This document shows, piece after piece, positions 10,917-19,690 of a stretch of DNA of 64,000 nucleotides. Positions within the stretch are counted from its first letter, which is position 1. Each line of letters opens with the position of its first letter. The DNA comes from Butyrivibrio sp. GTDB lineage: Bacteria > Bacillota > Clostridia > Lachnospirales > Lachnospiraceae. The DNA lies in contig SVFZ01000082.1 of NCBI GenBank assembly GCA_015056585.1, positions 1-64,000 of the forward strand, given 5' to 3'. Both the position numbers and the translations under genes were made by a program. The notes beneath the pieces are model-generated. The model did not search any database, was not told the DNA's origin, and was given only the letters and a program-made list of their open reading frames with translations.

Positions 10917-12185
10917 TTATTTGTCAATAAGTTCTTTTATGACCTCAAGTCCTTTTTGAAGCTGAGTGTCAGTTTTGTCTTTTGCATATGCCTCTGCATC
11001 AAAATCAACGTCCACATCCGGCTCTATTCCTACTCCATGAATGTTGACCCCATTGGGAGTAAAATAACTGCTTACCGTAAGCTTTACCGCTGTTCCATCC
11101 CTTAAGTCAAATACTCTCTGGACAATTCCCTTTCCGTAAGTAGTCTTTCCAACCAGCTTTCCAAGGTTATAATCCTTTATGGCTCCTGCCAGTATCTCAG
11201 ATGCGCTTGCGGAATACTGATTAGTGAGCACGACTACAGGAATGTCTATCTCATTCTCGCCATCGCAGGTGTAATCTTCTCTGTTGCCGTCTCTGTCCTC
11301 GGTGTAAACGATAATTCCTTTTGGAAGGAGCTGTCTTGCAATATCGCACACAGTAGCAAGGCTTCCTCCGGGATTGGACCTTAAGTCTATTATCAGTCCT
11401 TCAATGTTCTGCGCTCTAAGCTCTGCCATGCCGTCAATGAACTGTGATGTGGTGATCTCATCAAACTCAGTGATCTTAAGGTAGCCAATGTTGTCATCGT
11501 AAACCTGTGTGCTGACTGTCGGAACCGTGATCTCTGCTCTTGTCACATCCACTTCCACATCATTTGCTTCTCCAGTTCTGATAAGAGTAAGATGCACCTG
11601 AGTTCCTGCTTCTCCCTTGATCATAGACACAACTTCTTCAAGAGTCATTCCCTGAGTTGAAGTTTTGTCTACTTCATAGATAATATCATCAATACAAAGA
11701 CCGGCCTCCTCTGCAGGGCTGCCCTCCATGACACCGGATATCCTGGCCAGATTAATACTGTTATCAAAGCTCACATAAGCTCCAATGCCAAAGTAGATAC
11801 CCTTTGTATCATTCATCATTTCTTCCAGTTCTTCGCTGGTATAGTATACAGAATAAGGATCCCCGAGAGAATCCATAAGTCCCCTGTAAAGGCCGTTAGC
11901 TTCTTCCTCTTTGCTTACATCAGTCTTGTAATAATATGTATCAATCACATCCTCCAGAGACTGAATTTTTGAAAGAGTTTCATCCGTCAAAATCTCGCTT
12001 TGTCCGGGCAAGTAGCCACTTGTAGCCTGATTAAGCACTTGCTGCTTGTAGATCAGGAAAAACACGCATCCGGAAACAGCCAGTATCGCCACAAGAAAAC
12101 CTATCAATATGCCACTGATAAAGCGCCTTGTAAGTTTCCCCTTGTTTGCTTTCTCAAGTTCCTCAAAATTGTTATTTATATCCAT
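10917..12185 (-). CDS. S41 family C-terminal processing peptidase with PDZ domain
   Basis: TM anchor; IDDIIYEVDKTSTQGMTLEEVVSMIKG PDZ; LRSNPGGSLATVCDIARQLLP, NQYSASASEILAGAIKD, GKTTYGKGIVQ. Confidence 0.93.
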   Translation of the reverse strand: MDINNNFEELEKANKGKLTRRFISGILIGFLVAILAVSGCVFFLIYKQQVLNQATSGYLPGQSEILTDETLSKIQSLEDVIDTYYYKTDVSKEEEANGLYRGLMDSLGDPYSVYYTSEELEEMMNDTKGIYFGIGAYVSFDNSINLARISGVMEGSPAEEAGLCIDDIIYEVDKTSTQGMTLEEVVSMIKGEAGTQVHLTLIRTGEANDVEVDVTRAEITVPTVSTQVYDDNIGYLKITEFDEITTSQFIDGMAELRAQNIEGLIIDLRSNPGGSLATVCDIARQLLPKGIIVYTEDRDGNREDYTCDGENEIDIPVVVLTNQYSASASEILAGAIKDYNLGKLVGKTTYGKGIVQRVFDLRDGTAVKLTVSSYFTPNGVNIHGVGIEPDVDVDFDAEAYAKDKTDTQLQKGLEVIKELIDK

Positions 12186-12264
12186 CCGTCAATTCCTCGT
12201 AAATGTCAGTTATTTGCCATTTAATTGCTCCGGTAACCGTAATTATTTTCACACACAGTACCGT

Positions 12265-13494
12265 TTATTTAAGATAGTTCCACGGACTTACGTAAGCACC
12301 GTTTAGCCTGACACCAAAGTGAAGATGATTTCCCGTTGATCTTCCTGTGGAGCCAACGGCTGCAATCTTGGTTCCGGCCGAAACATCCTGCCCCTTAGAT
12401 ACATAAAGCGCCGAACAGTGCATATAGATCGTGTAGAGACCATTTCCATGACTTATCATGATGTAATTTCCCATGGACCCTTCATAAGCCGCTACAACAA
12501 CCGTGCCTTCATAGGCTGCAAGTATAGCAGAACCAGCAGGTGCTGCAAGGTCTATACCGTTATGCATCTTCTCAACTCCCAGAGTCGGGTGCATCCTCAT
12601 CCCGAAGTTATCGGAAATTCTTGTATAATTCGGGCATGGCCATGTAAATACACCGCCGTCATACTTATATTTGCTGTATAAAGCTGCCTTGTCTGCAGCA
12701 ACTTCTTTTTCAAGAGCTGCAATTGCTGCATTTTCCGCTTTAATTTCTGCTTCATACTCCCTTATTGCGGCTTCCTTGTCATTGATATCAGCTTTTACAG
12801 AATTGAGTTCCGCACTTTTTGCCTGAAGAAGCTGTTCCAGATTATCCTGCTCCGCCTCTCTTGAAGCCTTGGCTTCGTCCAGAGTCTCTTTTTCCTCTTC
12901 AAGGGCCTGCTTGGTCAGTGAGATCAGCTGTGTTGTTGCAATGTACTCGTCGAGTTTGTCCCTGTCATATGAAGAAAGCCTTTCTATGTACTCGGCTTTA
13001 TTCAGCATATCCGCAAAGCTTCCTGACTCGAGAAGTAGTTCGAAGTATATCGTATCCCCACGCTCATACATGAACTTTATGCGCTTTTTCATGGCCTCAT
13101 ACTGTTCCTGCTGGATTCTTTCAGCCTCATGCAATTCCTGCGTGGTGGTCTCGATCTGGTTTTCTTTTTCAGTAATCTGATCATTTAATGTGTCAATCTT
13201 TTGCTGGATATCAGTAAGAGACGCATCTATCTGGGAGATGTAAGCATTCAGATTTGACTTGCTGGTCTCAAGCTGCTTTTTTACCTTCTCAAGGTCGGTC
13301 TTGGCATTTTTGAGGGAGTCACGTTCCTTCTTTGCGTTGGAAATCTGGTTTTCCTTCTCTTTGATGCTCTCTTCAGTAACTTCAGCCTTAACAACAATCC
13401 CCTTATCTCCCCAGAACGAAGAGACCATAAATACACATAAAATGAGACATATTATTCTTTTTGCTGCTTTTATTAACCTGCTGTTCAAATTCAA
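12265..13494 (-). CDS. EnvC-like murein hydrolase activator, coiled coil plus M23 domain
   Basis: Signal peptide, long coiled coil, C-terminal ISDNFGMRMHPTLGVEKMHNGIDLAAPAGSAILAA...GRSTGNHLHFGVRL; next to ftsX/ftsE. Confidence 0.9.
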   Translation of the reverse strand: MNLNSRLIKAAKRIICLILCVFMVSSFWGDKGIVVKAEVTEESIKEKENQISNAKKERDSLKNAKTDLEKVKKQLETSKSNLNAYISQIDASLTDIQQKIDTLNDQITEKENQIETTTQELHEAERIQQEQYEAMKKRIKFMYERGDTIYFELLLESGSFADMLNKAEYIERLSSYDRDKLDEYIATTQLISLTKQALEEEKETLDEAKASREAEQDNLEQLLQAKSAELNSVKADINDKEAAIREYEAEIKAENAAIAALEKEVAADKAALYSKYKYDGGVFTWPCPNYTRISDNFGMRMHPTLGVEKMHNGIDLAAPAGSAILAAYEGTVVVAAYEGSMGNYIMISHGNGLYTIYMHCSALYVSKGQDVSAGTKIAAVGSTGRSTGNHLHFGVRLNGAYVSPWNYLK

Positions 13495-13515
13495 ACCTTT
13501 GGAACTTCCTTTTCT

Positions 13516-14412
13516 TTACACATGAAGGTGCTTTCTTACAGTAGTAAAGCTTCCAAAGAAGCCGATACCGATACCTATTGCCAGTGATATAGGTATGAGC
13601 TTGTTATAAACAGTCTCCACCGGGAGAAAATTTAGCAACGAGCTTAACATAGTAAACTTTGATGCCACGTAAGAAATGGCATTTTTATAAACAAAAAACA
13701 CTATCACAAGCGGTATTATTGATCCGATGATTCCAATCAGAATACCCTCGACAACAAACGGCGCTCTGACAAAAAAGTCTGTGGCACCGATATATTTCAT
13801 GATATTTATTTCGTCCTTACGAACCTGTATACCCATGGTGACTGTATTGCTGATAAGGAATATCGAAACCAAAAGAAGGATCACAATAATTCCCGCTGAA
13901 ACATATGCTATCAGCTTGTTGAGGCCACTAAGGGTGTTGGCAGTGACTTCTGACCTGTTGACCTCTCTTACAACGCTTATGGATTCAGCATATGTAACCA
14001 GTGCTGTCTGCATTGAAACATCACTGAGATAAATCTGAAGGTTCGCAGAGTCAGCAAGCGGATTCTCTGTAAATCCGTCAGCATACTCCCCAAGATACTC
14101 CTCCTTAAATCCCTGCCAGGCTTCTTCAGCTGACACATAGACAATCTCTCTGACTTCTGTCCTGTTCTCGAGATCACTCTTAACAGCAAGGATCTGATCT
14201 TCAGTGGTTCCCTCATTGAAAAAAACCGTAACCGAAACGCCCTCTTCAGCAGTCTTGACCACATGCTGGAAGTTGGTAATTATTGAATAGAAAATCCCGA
14301 AAAGAAAAAGACATGCGCTGATAGTCGCTACAGATGCCAGCGTGTACCACTTATTTCTTCCCAGATTCTTAAAGCCCTGACCAATGGTGTAAAAGAAACT
14401 ATTAATCCTCAT
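13516..14412 (-). CDS. ftsX: Cell division protein FtsX
   Basis: Permease with MRINSFFYTIGQGFKNLGRNKWYTLASVATI...; overlaps ftsE. Confidence 0.95.
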   Translation of the reverse strand: MRINSFFYTIGQGFKNLGRNKWYTLASVATISACLFLFGIFYSIITNFQHVVKTAEEGVSVTVFFNEGTTEDQILAVKSDLENRTEVREIVYVSAEEAWQGFKEEYLGEYADGFTENPLADSANLQIYLSDVSMQTALVTYAESISVVREVNRSEVTANTLSGLNKLIAYVSAGIIVILLLVSIFLISNTVTMGIQVRKDEINIMKYIGATDFFVRAPFVVEGILIGIIGSIIPLVIVFFVYKNAISYVASKFTMLSSLLNFLPVETVYNKLIPISLAIGIGIGFFGSFTTVRKHLHV

Positions 14413-15142
14413 CGATGTACATTCCCTCTTCCTCGTCTTCTATAATGACGCCCTTCTTCATGGTAATAACTCGCTTTTTCATGGCATTAACGATCTCTCT
14501 GTTGTGAGTAACCACAATAACAGTAGTTCCGTTCTCATTAATCTGCTCCATGAGTTTCATGATTTCCCATGAATTATTCGGATCAAGGTTTCCTGTAGGC
14601 TCATCAGCCAAAAGAATTGCCGGCTTATTTACAAGTGCCCTGGCAAGCGCAACTCTCTGCTGCTCACCACCCGACAACTGACTTATTTTGTTTTTGTACT
14701 TGCCGGCCAAATTGACTGTAGCCAGTATTGACGGCACGTTTCTTTTGATGTCTCTGGTGGGAGTTTGAACGATTCTCTGGGCAAAAGCCACATTCTCGTA
14801 AACATTTCTATCTTTTAACAAACGGAAATCCTGGAATACTATTCCAAGGTTTCTTCTGAACTTCGGGATCTTGCTGTGCTTGATCCTGCGAAGATTGTAC
14901 CCCAGCACAGTTATGTCTCCATCTGTCGGTACCAGTTCTCTGAGCAAGAGCTTGATCAGAGTGGATTTTCCCGATCCGCTGTCTCCCACTATAAAAACAA
15001 ATTCACCCCTCTTGATATGAAGGGTGACTCCGTTTAATGCAGGTGCACCCGTAGAATAAGATTTTGTCACATTTTCAAGTGTGATAACCTCATCCTCCGG
15101 TATTTGCCTGCTTAATCTTTTTCTGCGATATCCTTTTTCCAT
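14402..15142 (-). CDS. ftsE: Cell division ATP-binding protein FtsE
   Basis: Walker A GDSGSGKSTLIKLLLRE, LSGGEQQRVALARALVNKP, LLADEPTGNLDP. Confidence 0.96.
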   Translation of the reverse strand: MEKGYRRKRLSRQIPEDEVITLENVTKSYSTGAPALNGVTLHIKRGEFVFIVGDSGSGKSTLIKLLLRELVPTDGDITVLGYNLRRIKHSKIPKFRRNLGIVFQDFRLLKDRNVYENVAFAQRIVQTPTRDIKRNVPSILATVNLAGKYKNKISQLSGGEQQRVALARALVNKPAILLADEPTGNLDPNNSWEIMKLMEQINENGTTVIVVTHNREIVNAMKKRVITMKKGVIIEDEEEGMYIDED

Positions 15143-15201
15143 AAAGCTCCCCTTGCTTTAACGTGATATGGACTTGTCTGAAACCTCCGTAAGGCTCTTT
15201 A

Positions 15202-16284
15202 TCACGTGAATTTTTCCATATATTTCATGTATCTGACAACCATAAGTGCAATCTTGAAAGTAATGGCATCGTCAAATACCCTAAGGTCAAGACCTGTGCT
15301 CTTCTGCAGCTTGTCCAGTCTATAAACCAAAGTATTCCTGTGGATAAAGAGCTGTCTCGATGTCTCAGAAACATTAAGGCTGTTTTCAAAGAACTTATCA
15401 ATGGTTATGAGGGTTTCCTGATCAAAGTCATCGGGGTTTCTGCCGCCGAATATCTCTTTAATAAACATCTTGCAGAGCGGAATCGGAAGCTGATAGATAA
15501 GACGTCCTATTCCAAGCTCACTGTAGCAGATGACCTTACGCTCATCAAAGAAGATCTTTCCGACATCCAGGGCCATCTTGGCTTCCTTGTAGGATCTACT
15601 CACTTCCTTGATTTCTCCGACTACTGTTCCGTATGCAACACGCACTCCGCTAAGGCCTTCTTTTTCCAAAGTAAGAAGCATTTCCTCCGCAGCCTTGGAT
15701 ATATCCGATGGTTTGTACATGTCGCTGACATCCTTAACAACAATAACATTGTCTTCATCAACTTCTGTAACAAAATCATTTCCGCTTCCGAAATGAGTTC
15801 TTGTAATCTCCAAAGCATTGTTGTCACGCCCGTTCATGGATTCGATTATCATGGCAACACGCTTGGAATCTGTCTGAATGTGAAGTTTCTTGGCTCTGCT
15901 GTATATATCAACCAAAAGAAGGTTATCCAAAAGCAGATTCTTTATAAAGTTGTCTTTATCGAATCTCTCCTTATATGCAACCAAAAGGCTCTGAATCTGA
16001 TATGCAATCATCTTGCCCAGCATATATGTATTCTCACCGCTTCCGGTGCAGATCAGAATATACTCAAGCTGCTGCTCATCATAAATCTTGAAATACTGGT
16101 GTCCCTGAATCTCCTGAGAATCAGCAGGTGACTCGACAAAATCTCTGGTTGCTGCAGCTACATTTCCAATATCGGAAGATGTAGATGCCACCTCCTTGCC
16201 GTCAACATCAAGGACGCACAGATCCACATGTGCAATAGTCTTAAGTCCATCAATAGTATTCTGAAGAATTTGATTTGATATCAT
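15202..16284 (-). CDS. PucR/CdaR-family transcriptional regulator
   Basis: C-terminal HTH LNVSETSRQLFIHRNTLVYRLDKLQKSTGLDLRVFDDAITFKIALMV; N-terminal sugar-diacid-recognition-like region. Confidence 0.85.
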   Translation of the reverse strand: MISNQILQNTIDGLKTIAHVDLCVLDVDGKEVASTSSDIGNVAAATRDFVESPADSQEIQGHQYFKIYDEQQLEYILICTGSGENTYMLGKMIAYQIQSLLVAYKERFDKDNFIKNLLLDNLLLVDIYSRAKKLHIQTDSKRVAMIIESMNGRDNNALEITRTHFGSGNDFVTEVDEDNVIVVKDVSDMYKPSDISKAAEEMLLTLEKEGLSGVRVAYGTVVGEIKEVSRSYKEAKMALDVGKIFFDERKVICYSELGIGRLIYQLPIPLCKMFIKEIFGGRNPDDFDQETLITIDKFFENSLNVSETSRQLFIHRNTLVYRLDKLQKSTGLDLRVFDDAITFKIALMVVRYMKYMEKFT

Positions 16285-16461
16285 ATATCCTCTTTCTGCA
16301 ACAAGAATAAGCTGCTAATATAAAGACTAATGACATTTTAATACAAATGTACAAATAAATCTATATCTACATGGGTGTTTTTTGTCTATTTTTCAAAATT
16401 CATCGTCAAAACCAACAAAAAGATGGGCCATTTTTTGTGTGTAAAATACTTTTTAACATAT

Positions 16462-16488
16462 TAAGATAGTTCAATAAATCGCCGATAG
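16462..16488 (+). promoter_or_regulatory. Putative sigma28/SigD-type promoter
   Basis: TAAG-N15-GCCGATAG; matches the TAAA-N15-GCCGATAT consensus at all but one base in each box. Confidence 0.75.
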
Positions 16489-16566
16489 ACTATGTAAGGA
16501 TGAAGTGTAAATGTGCGCAAGGTCTTGTATCCTGCCGTTTTACCGCAGTTGCACAGGAGGTGGAAT

Positions 16567-16755
16567 ATGGATATTCCCGCTTTATCAATGGCAATATCTC
16601 AGAACAAAATTCTAAACGAATTCGGCGTAGCGATGCTCTCAAAGAGTCTGGATACTATGGAGAGCGCTGGAGAAGCGCTAGTATCAACAATTGACTCAGC
16701 AGCAGAGTTATCCGTAAACCCAAATATTGGGGCGAATTTCGATATGAGAATCTGA
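16567..16755 (+). CDS. YjfB-family putative motility protein (62 aa)
   Basis: MDIPALSMAISQNKILNEFGVAMLSKSLDTMESAGEALVSTIDSAAELSVNPNIGANFDMRI; strong AGGAGG 5 nt upstream of ATG; track ORF start 16513 is too long. Confidence 0.85.
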   Translation: MDIPALSMAISQNKILNEFGVAMLSKSLDTMESAGEALVSTIDSAAELSVNPNIGANFDMRI

Positions 16756-16766
16756 GATCAGCAAAA

Positions 16767-16804
16767 GACACCCGCAGCGTTAAACGTTGCGGGTGTTATT
16801 ATTT
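16767..16804 (+). terminator. Intrinsic terminator of yjfB-like gene (may also serve the convergent CPBP gene)
   Basis: ACACCCGCAGCG-TTAAA-CGTTGCGGGTGT followed by TATTATTT. Confidence 0.85.
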
Positions 16805-17729
16805 AAACCAGTCTTATAGTGTAAACCATATATACTACTGATATCATCATAGCGATAACAAGAGGCAATGTGATCAGTTTGAATCCCTGCCTTCTTGAAT
16901 GCTTTAAATTTGTATAAAACTCAAGTCTCTGCTCGATCTTTGCAATCTTTTTTACTATAAAGAGCGCAATTGTGGTAAAAATGACCGCCATCACCAGAAG
17001 ATAGGCAATATAGATGGCATCCACCCAAAAGTCGCTCATTCCCTCAAGATAACTCTCAGCTATAGTAGAAGCATCCTCCAAAACATCTTTGTTGGCGTAC
17101 ATCATAACGACTTCCAGGGTATTGAAGAAAGCGTGGGCAATAAATGATGCCAGTACACTTCCGGTTGCCTCAACCAAAAGAGCAAGCATTATACCCATGA
17201 CAGTTCCGTAACCAAATTGATTGAAGTTCATGTGTATCATTCCGAACATCAGGGAAGAGAGAATAATCGATCCGATAATCCTTCCGGTTCTCTGATAGCT
17301 CTGAAGGATCACTCCCCTGAATACAATTTCCTCCACAAAAGGACCCAAAATGCCAATCGACAGTATCATGATCCACATCGGCATTCCAAGTAGCTGATCG
17401 GCAATTGATGTTACCGTATTTTCCACAAACAGCATGGAAATATAATTGACAAGAGAAACCAGAGGGAATAAAGCAATTACATACACCGGTATCAAAAGAG
17501 CAGAAGAAAGCTTTATCTTATGGAGAGGAATAAGTGTTGACAGTTTTTCTCCCGAATAAAGCACCGCTGCCAGGGCCGGAATAAGTACCACAAGTTCACT
17601 GAATACATTGTTCATCAGAATACTCAGCGCCGGTCCTCCAACCAGATACCACAGGGAAATAACAAGTACAAGTCCGATTGTAGCAAATGTCATGTATAAA
17701 TAAGTTCTGTTAGCTCTTCTGTAGTCCAT
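16803..17729 (-). CDS. CPBP family intramembrane metalloprotease
   Basis: Multi-TM; motifs GPFVEEIVFRGVILQSYQ and SFIAHAFFNTLE. Confidence 0.88.
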   Translation of the reverse strand: MDYRRANRTYLYMTFATIGLVLVISLWYLVGGPALSILMNNVFSELVVLIPALAAVLYSGEKLSTLIPLHKIKLSSALLIPVYVIALFPLVSLVNYISMLFVENTVTSIADQLLGMPMWIMILSIGILGPFVEEIVFRGVILQSYQRTGRIIGSIILSSLMFGMIHMNFNQFGYGTVMGIMLALLVEATGSVLASFIAHAFFNTLEVVMMYANKDVLEDASTIAESYLEGMSDFWVDAIYIAYLLVMAVIFTTIALFIVKKIAKIEQRLEFYTNLKHSRRQGFKLITLPLVIAMMISVVYMVYTIRLV

Positions 17730-17744
17730 GTAATGCTCCCTGTA

Positions 17745-18578
17745 TTATTTTTTCTCAATTGTATTTGTACCGATTGTGATGCGTCCTTCCTTCAAAAGGC
17801 GTCCAACGGCACGTTTGAATTCGTTCTTGCTCATGCAGGTCTTTTCCCTGATGAGCTCCGGTGATGCCTTGTCGGTAAATGGCAGTTTGCCACCGTTATC
17901 CTCAATCATCTTCATAAGCTTCTCAGCGTCGGCATCCATCTGAAGATAAGCCTTTTCCCTGAGGCTTAAGTTCAGCTTCCCATCTTCCTTAACAGAAATA
18001 ACTCTCGCATTTACGCTGTCACCGATCTTAATGTCTCCATATAGCTCTTTTTTTGCAATGAGTCCTGAATAGATGTCATCAACTGCCACAAATGCCCCGA
18101 AGTTATCACTCAGTTCATACACCGTTCCGATAACCTTATCATCCTTGGCATAAGGGCTGTCGCTTAAAAGATACGGATAGACATTCATGGTAACACACAG
18201 TCTGCCGCTTTTATCAACGTAAAGGGCGCACAGAACCTCTTCGCCGGCCTTGACTTTTCTTGTCTGTTCCCTAAATGGCAAAAGAACATCTTTTTCAAGT
18301 CCCCAGTCCATAAATGCGCCTATTTTTCCGGTTTCCTTGACTTTAAGCATCCTCACATCACCAAGCATTATCTTTGGTGTGTTCGTTGTTGCTATCAGCC
18401 TGTCACTGGAATCCTTATATATAAAAACTTCAATCTTTGTGCCTACATTTGCATCCTTCGGAACCTGCTTTGCAGGCAAAAGGACTTTTTCCTCATCCCC
18501 CTGCTCCTGTGCCAGGTACACACCGAAATCCACCTTTTTAATTACAACAAGTTCCTGTTTCTCTCCTAATTTGATCAT
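17745..18578 (-). CDS. cvfB: S1-like RNA-binding protein, CvfB/YitL family
   Basis: Repeated S1-like units and C-terminal winged helix; MIKLGEKQELVVIKKVDFGVYLAQ... Confidence 0.85.
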   Translation of the reverse strand: MIKLGEKQELVVIKKVDFGVYLAQEQGDEEKVLLPAKQVPKDANVGTKIEVFIYKDSSDRLIATTNTPKIMLGDVRMLKVKETGKIGAFMDWGLEKDVLLPFREQTRKVKAGEEVLCALYVDKSGRLCVTMNVYPYLLSDSPYAKDDKVIGTVYELSDNFGAFVAVDDIYSGLIAKKELYGDIKIGDSVNARVISVKEDGKLNLSLREKAYLQMDADAEKLMKMIEDNGGKLPFTDKASPELIREKTCMSKNEFKRAVGRLLKEGRITIGTNTIEKK

Positions 18579-18579
18579 G

Positions 18580-19326
18580 TTATCTCTCCGTGCCGGAACA
18601 GTCTGTCTTTATTTCTACAACACATACCACTCCGCCATTATCATCGTTAAGGCTTACCGTATATATCTTATTATCGCCTAAATTGTTCACAATAACAATC
18701 GGATGCAAAATATCGGACAAAAATGCCTGTTTCTTGTACTCTGCTCTCAAGGATACAACCTTCGCATCTTTTTCATGCAAAAGCCCTATCGCCATCCTTA
18801 TGTACTGCCCGTTGTTCACATGGTTGTTGGTGTCCAGATGGTGTTCCCTCACTTCGATGTCATGGGCAGTATATCTCTCACCATCCGTTGGGATAGCAAT
18901 CTTCCTGTCAAGGTACTCCATCGGAAGCTTTTCTTCCAGCGGATAAGCTTCAATAATTTCCGGTGTAACTTTACAGGGAACTCCTTTGTTAAAGTCAAAC
19001 AAAGTCCATATTGAATTTGCTACAGCCAGTCTCTCTCCTTCTTCTGTATCCATAAAGAAATTTCTAAGACCGAGAGGACCACGAAGCATATAAGGAACTG
19101 TTCCGATAGTGACTTTTTCGCACAGCTTCGGAAGCCTCTTTATCTCAATCTGCCAGGCATTTAACACCCAGGCAATCCCTCTTTCCTTTAAATATTCCAT
19201 GGTGGCAGGCCCATCTTCAGTCTGAAAAGTTGAACAGTCCTGAAAATAGTTTATCAGCGATTCTATTGTTAAAACCGCGTTCTTATCCACTTCGCTGTAT
19301 CGTATTCTGGATCCGAATGTATACAT
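18580..19326 (-). CDS. Acyl-ACP thioesterase
   Basis: IRYSEVDKNAVLTIESLINYFQDCSTFQTE (hotdog), second unit DIEVREHHLDTNNHVNNGQYIRMA. Confidence 0.88.
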   Translation of the reverse strand: MYTFGSRIRYSEVDKNAVLTIESLINYFQDCSTFQTEDGPATMEYLKERGIAWVLNAWQIEIKRLPKLCEKVTIGTVPYMLRGPLGLRNFFMDTEEGERLAVANSIWTLFDFNKGVPCKVTPEIIEAYPLEEKLPMEYLDRKIAIPTDGERYTAHDIEVREHHLDTNNHVNNGQYIRMAIGLLHEKDAKVVSLRAEYKKQAFLSDILHPIVIVNNLGDNKIYTVSLNDDNGGVVCVVEIKTDCSGTER

Positions 19327-19404
19327 GTTAATACCTCATAGCAAAACCATAACACCCAAAAGCATCACAAAGGAGTATCAGAAAATGTTCTGATAAATTA
19401 AAAA

Positions 19405-19428
19405 AACGAGATTGTTTCCAATCTCGTT
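19405..19428 (-). terminator. Terminator downstream of tRNA-Gln
   Basis: Perfect AACGAGATTG-GAAA-CAATCTCGTT stem then T-run on the minus strand. Confidence 0.9.
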
Positions 19429-19432
19429 AAAG

Positions 19433-19505
19433 CTGGGCTAGTAGGATTCGAACCTACGTAATGACGGAGTCAGAGTCCGTTGCCTTACCGCTTGGCGATA
19501 GCCCA
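19433..19505 (-). tRNA. tRNA-Gln (anticodon CTG), no encoded CCA
   Basis: TGGGCTA..TAGCCCA acceptor, ACGGA-CTCTGAC-TCCGT anticodon arm, GTAGG-TTCGAAT-CCTAC T arm. Confidence 0.96.
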
Positions 19506-19599
19506 TCGACAAGAAATGATTATACGTGACCTCTACATAAAAAGCAAGTACTTTTTTAAAAATTTTATAATAAAATTTTCAGTTTTCAAACAGCAGGTC

Positions 19600-19638
19600 C
19601 GCAAGCGCCTTTACAGCGCGAATCAAAAGGCGCTTGCG
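19600..19638. repeat. Strong stem-loop between glutamine synthetase and tRNA-Gln
   Basis: Perfect 13-bp CGCAAGCGCCTTT/AAAGGCGCTTGCG, 13-nt loop. Confidence 0.8.
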
Positions 19639-19690
19639 ACACAGCTGATTATTCTAAAAGTTTCCGGAGACAACAGCGTAAATTTTCTAT

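Noticed and set aside
15340-16131. 263-aa plus-strand ORF
   Set aside because: Antisense shadow of the PucR/CdaR regulator gene, no RBS or motif support
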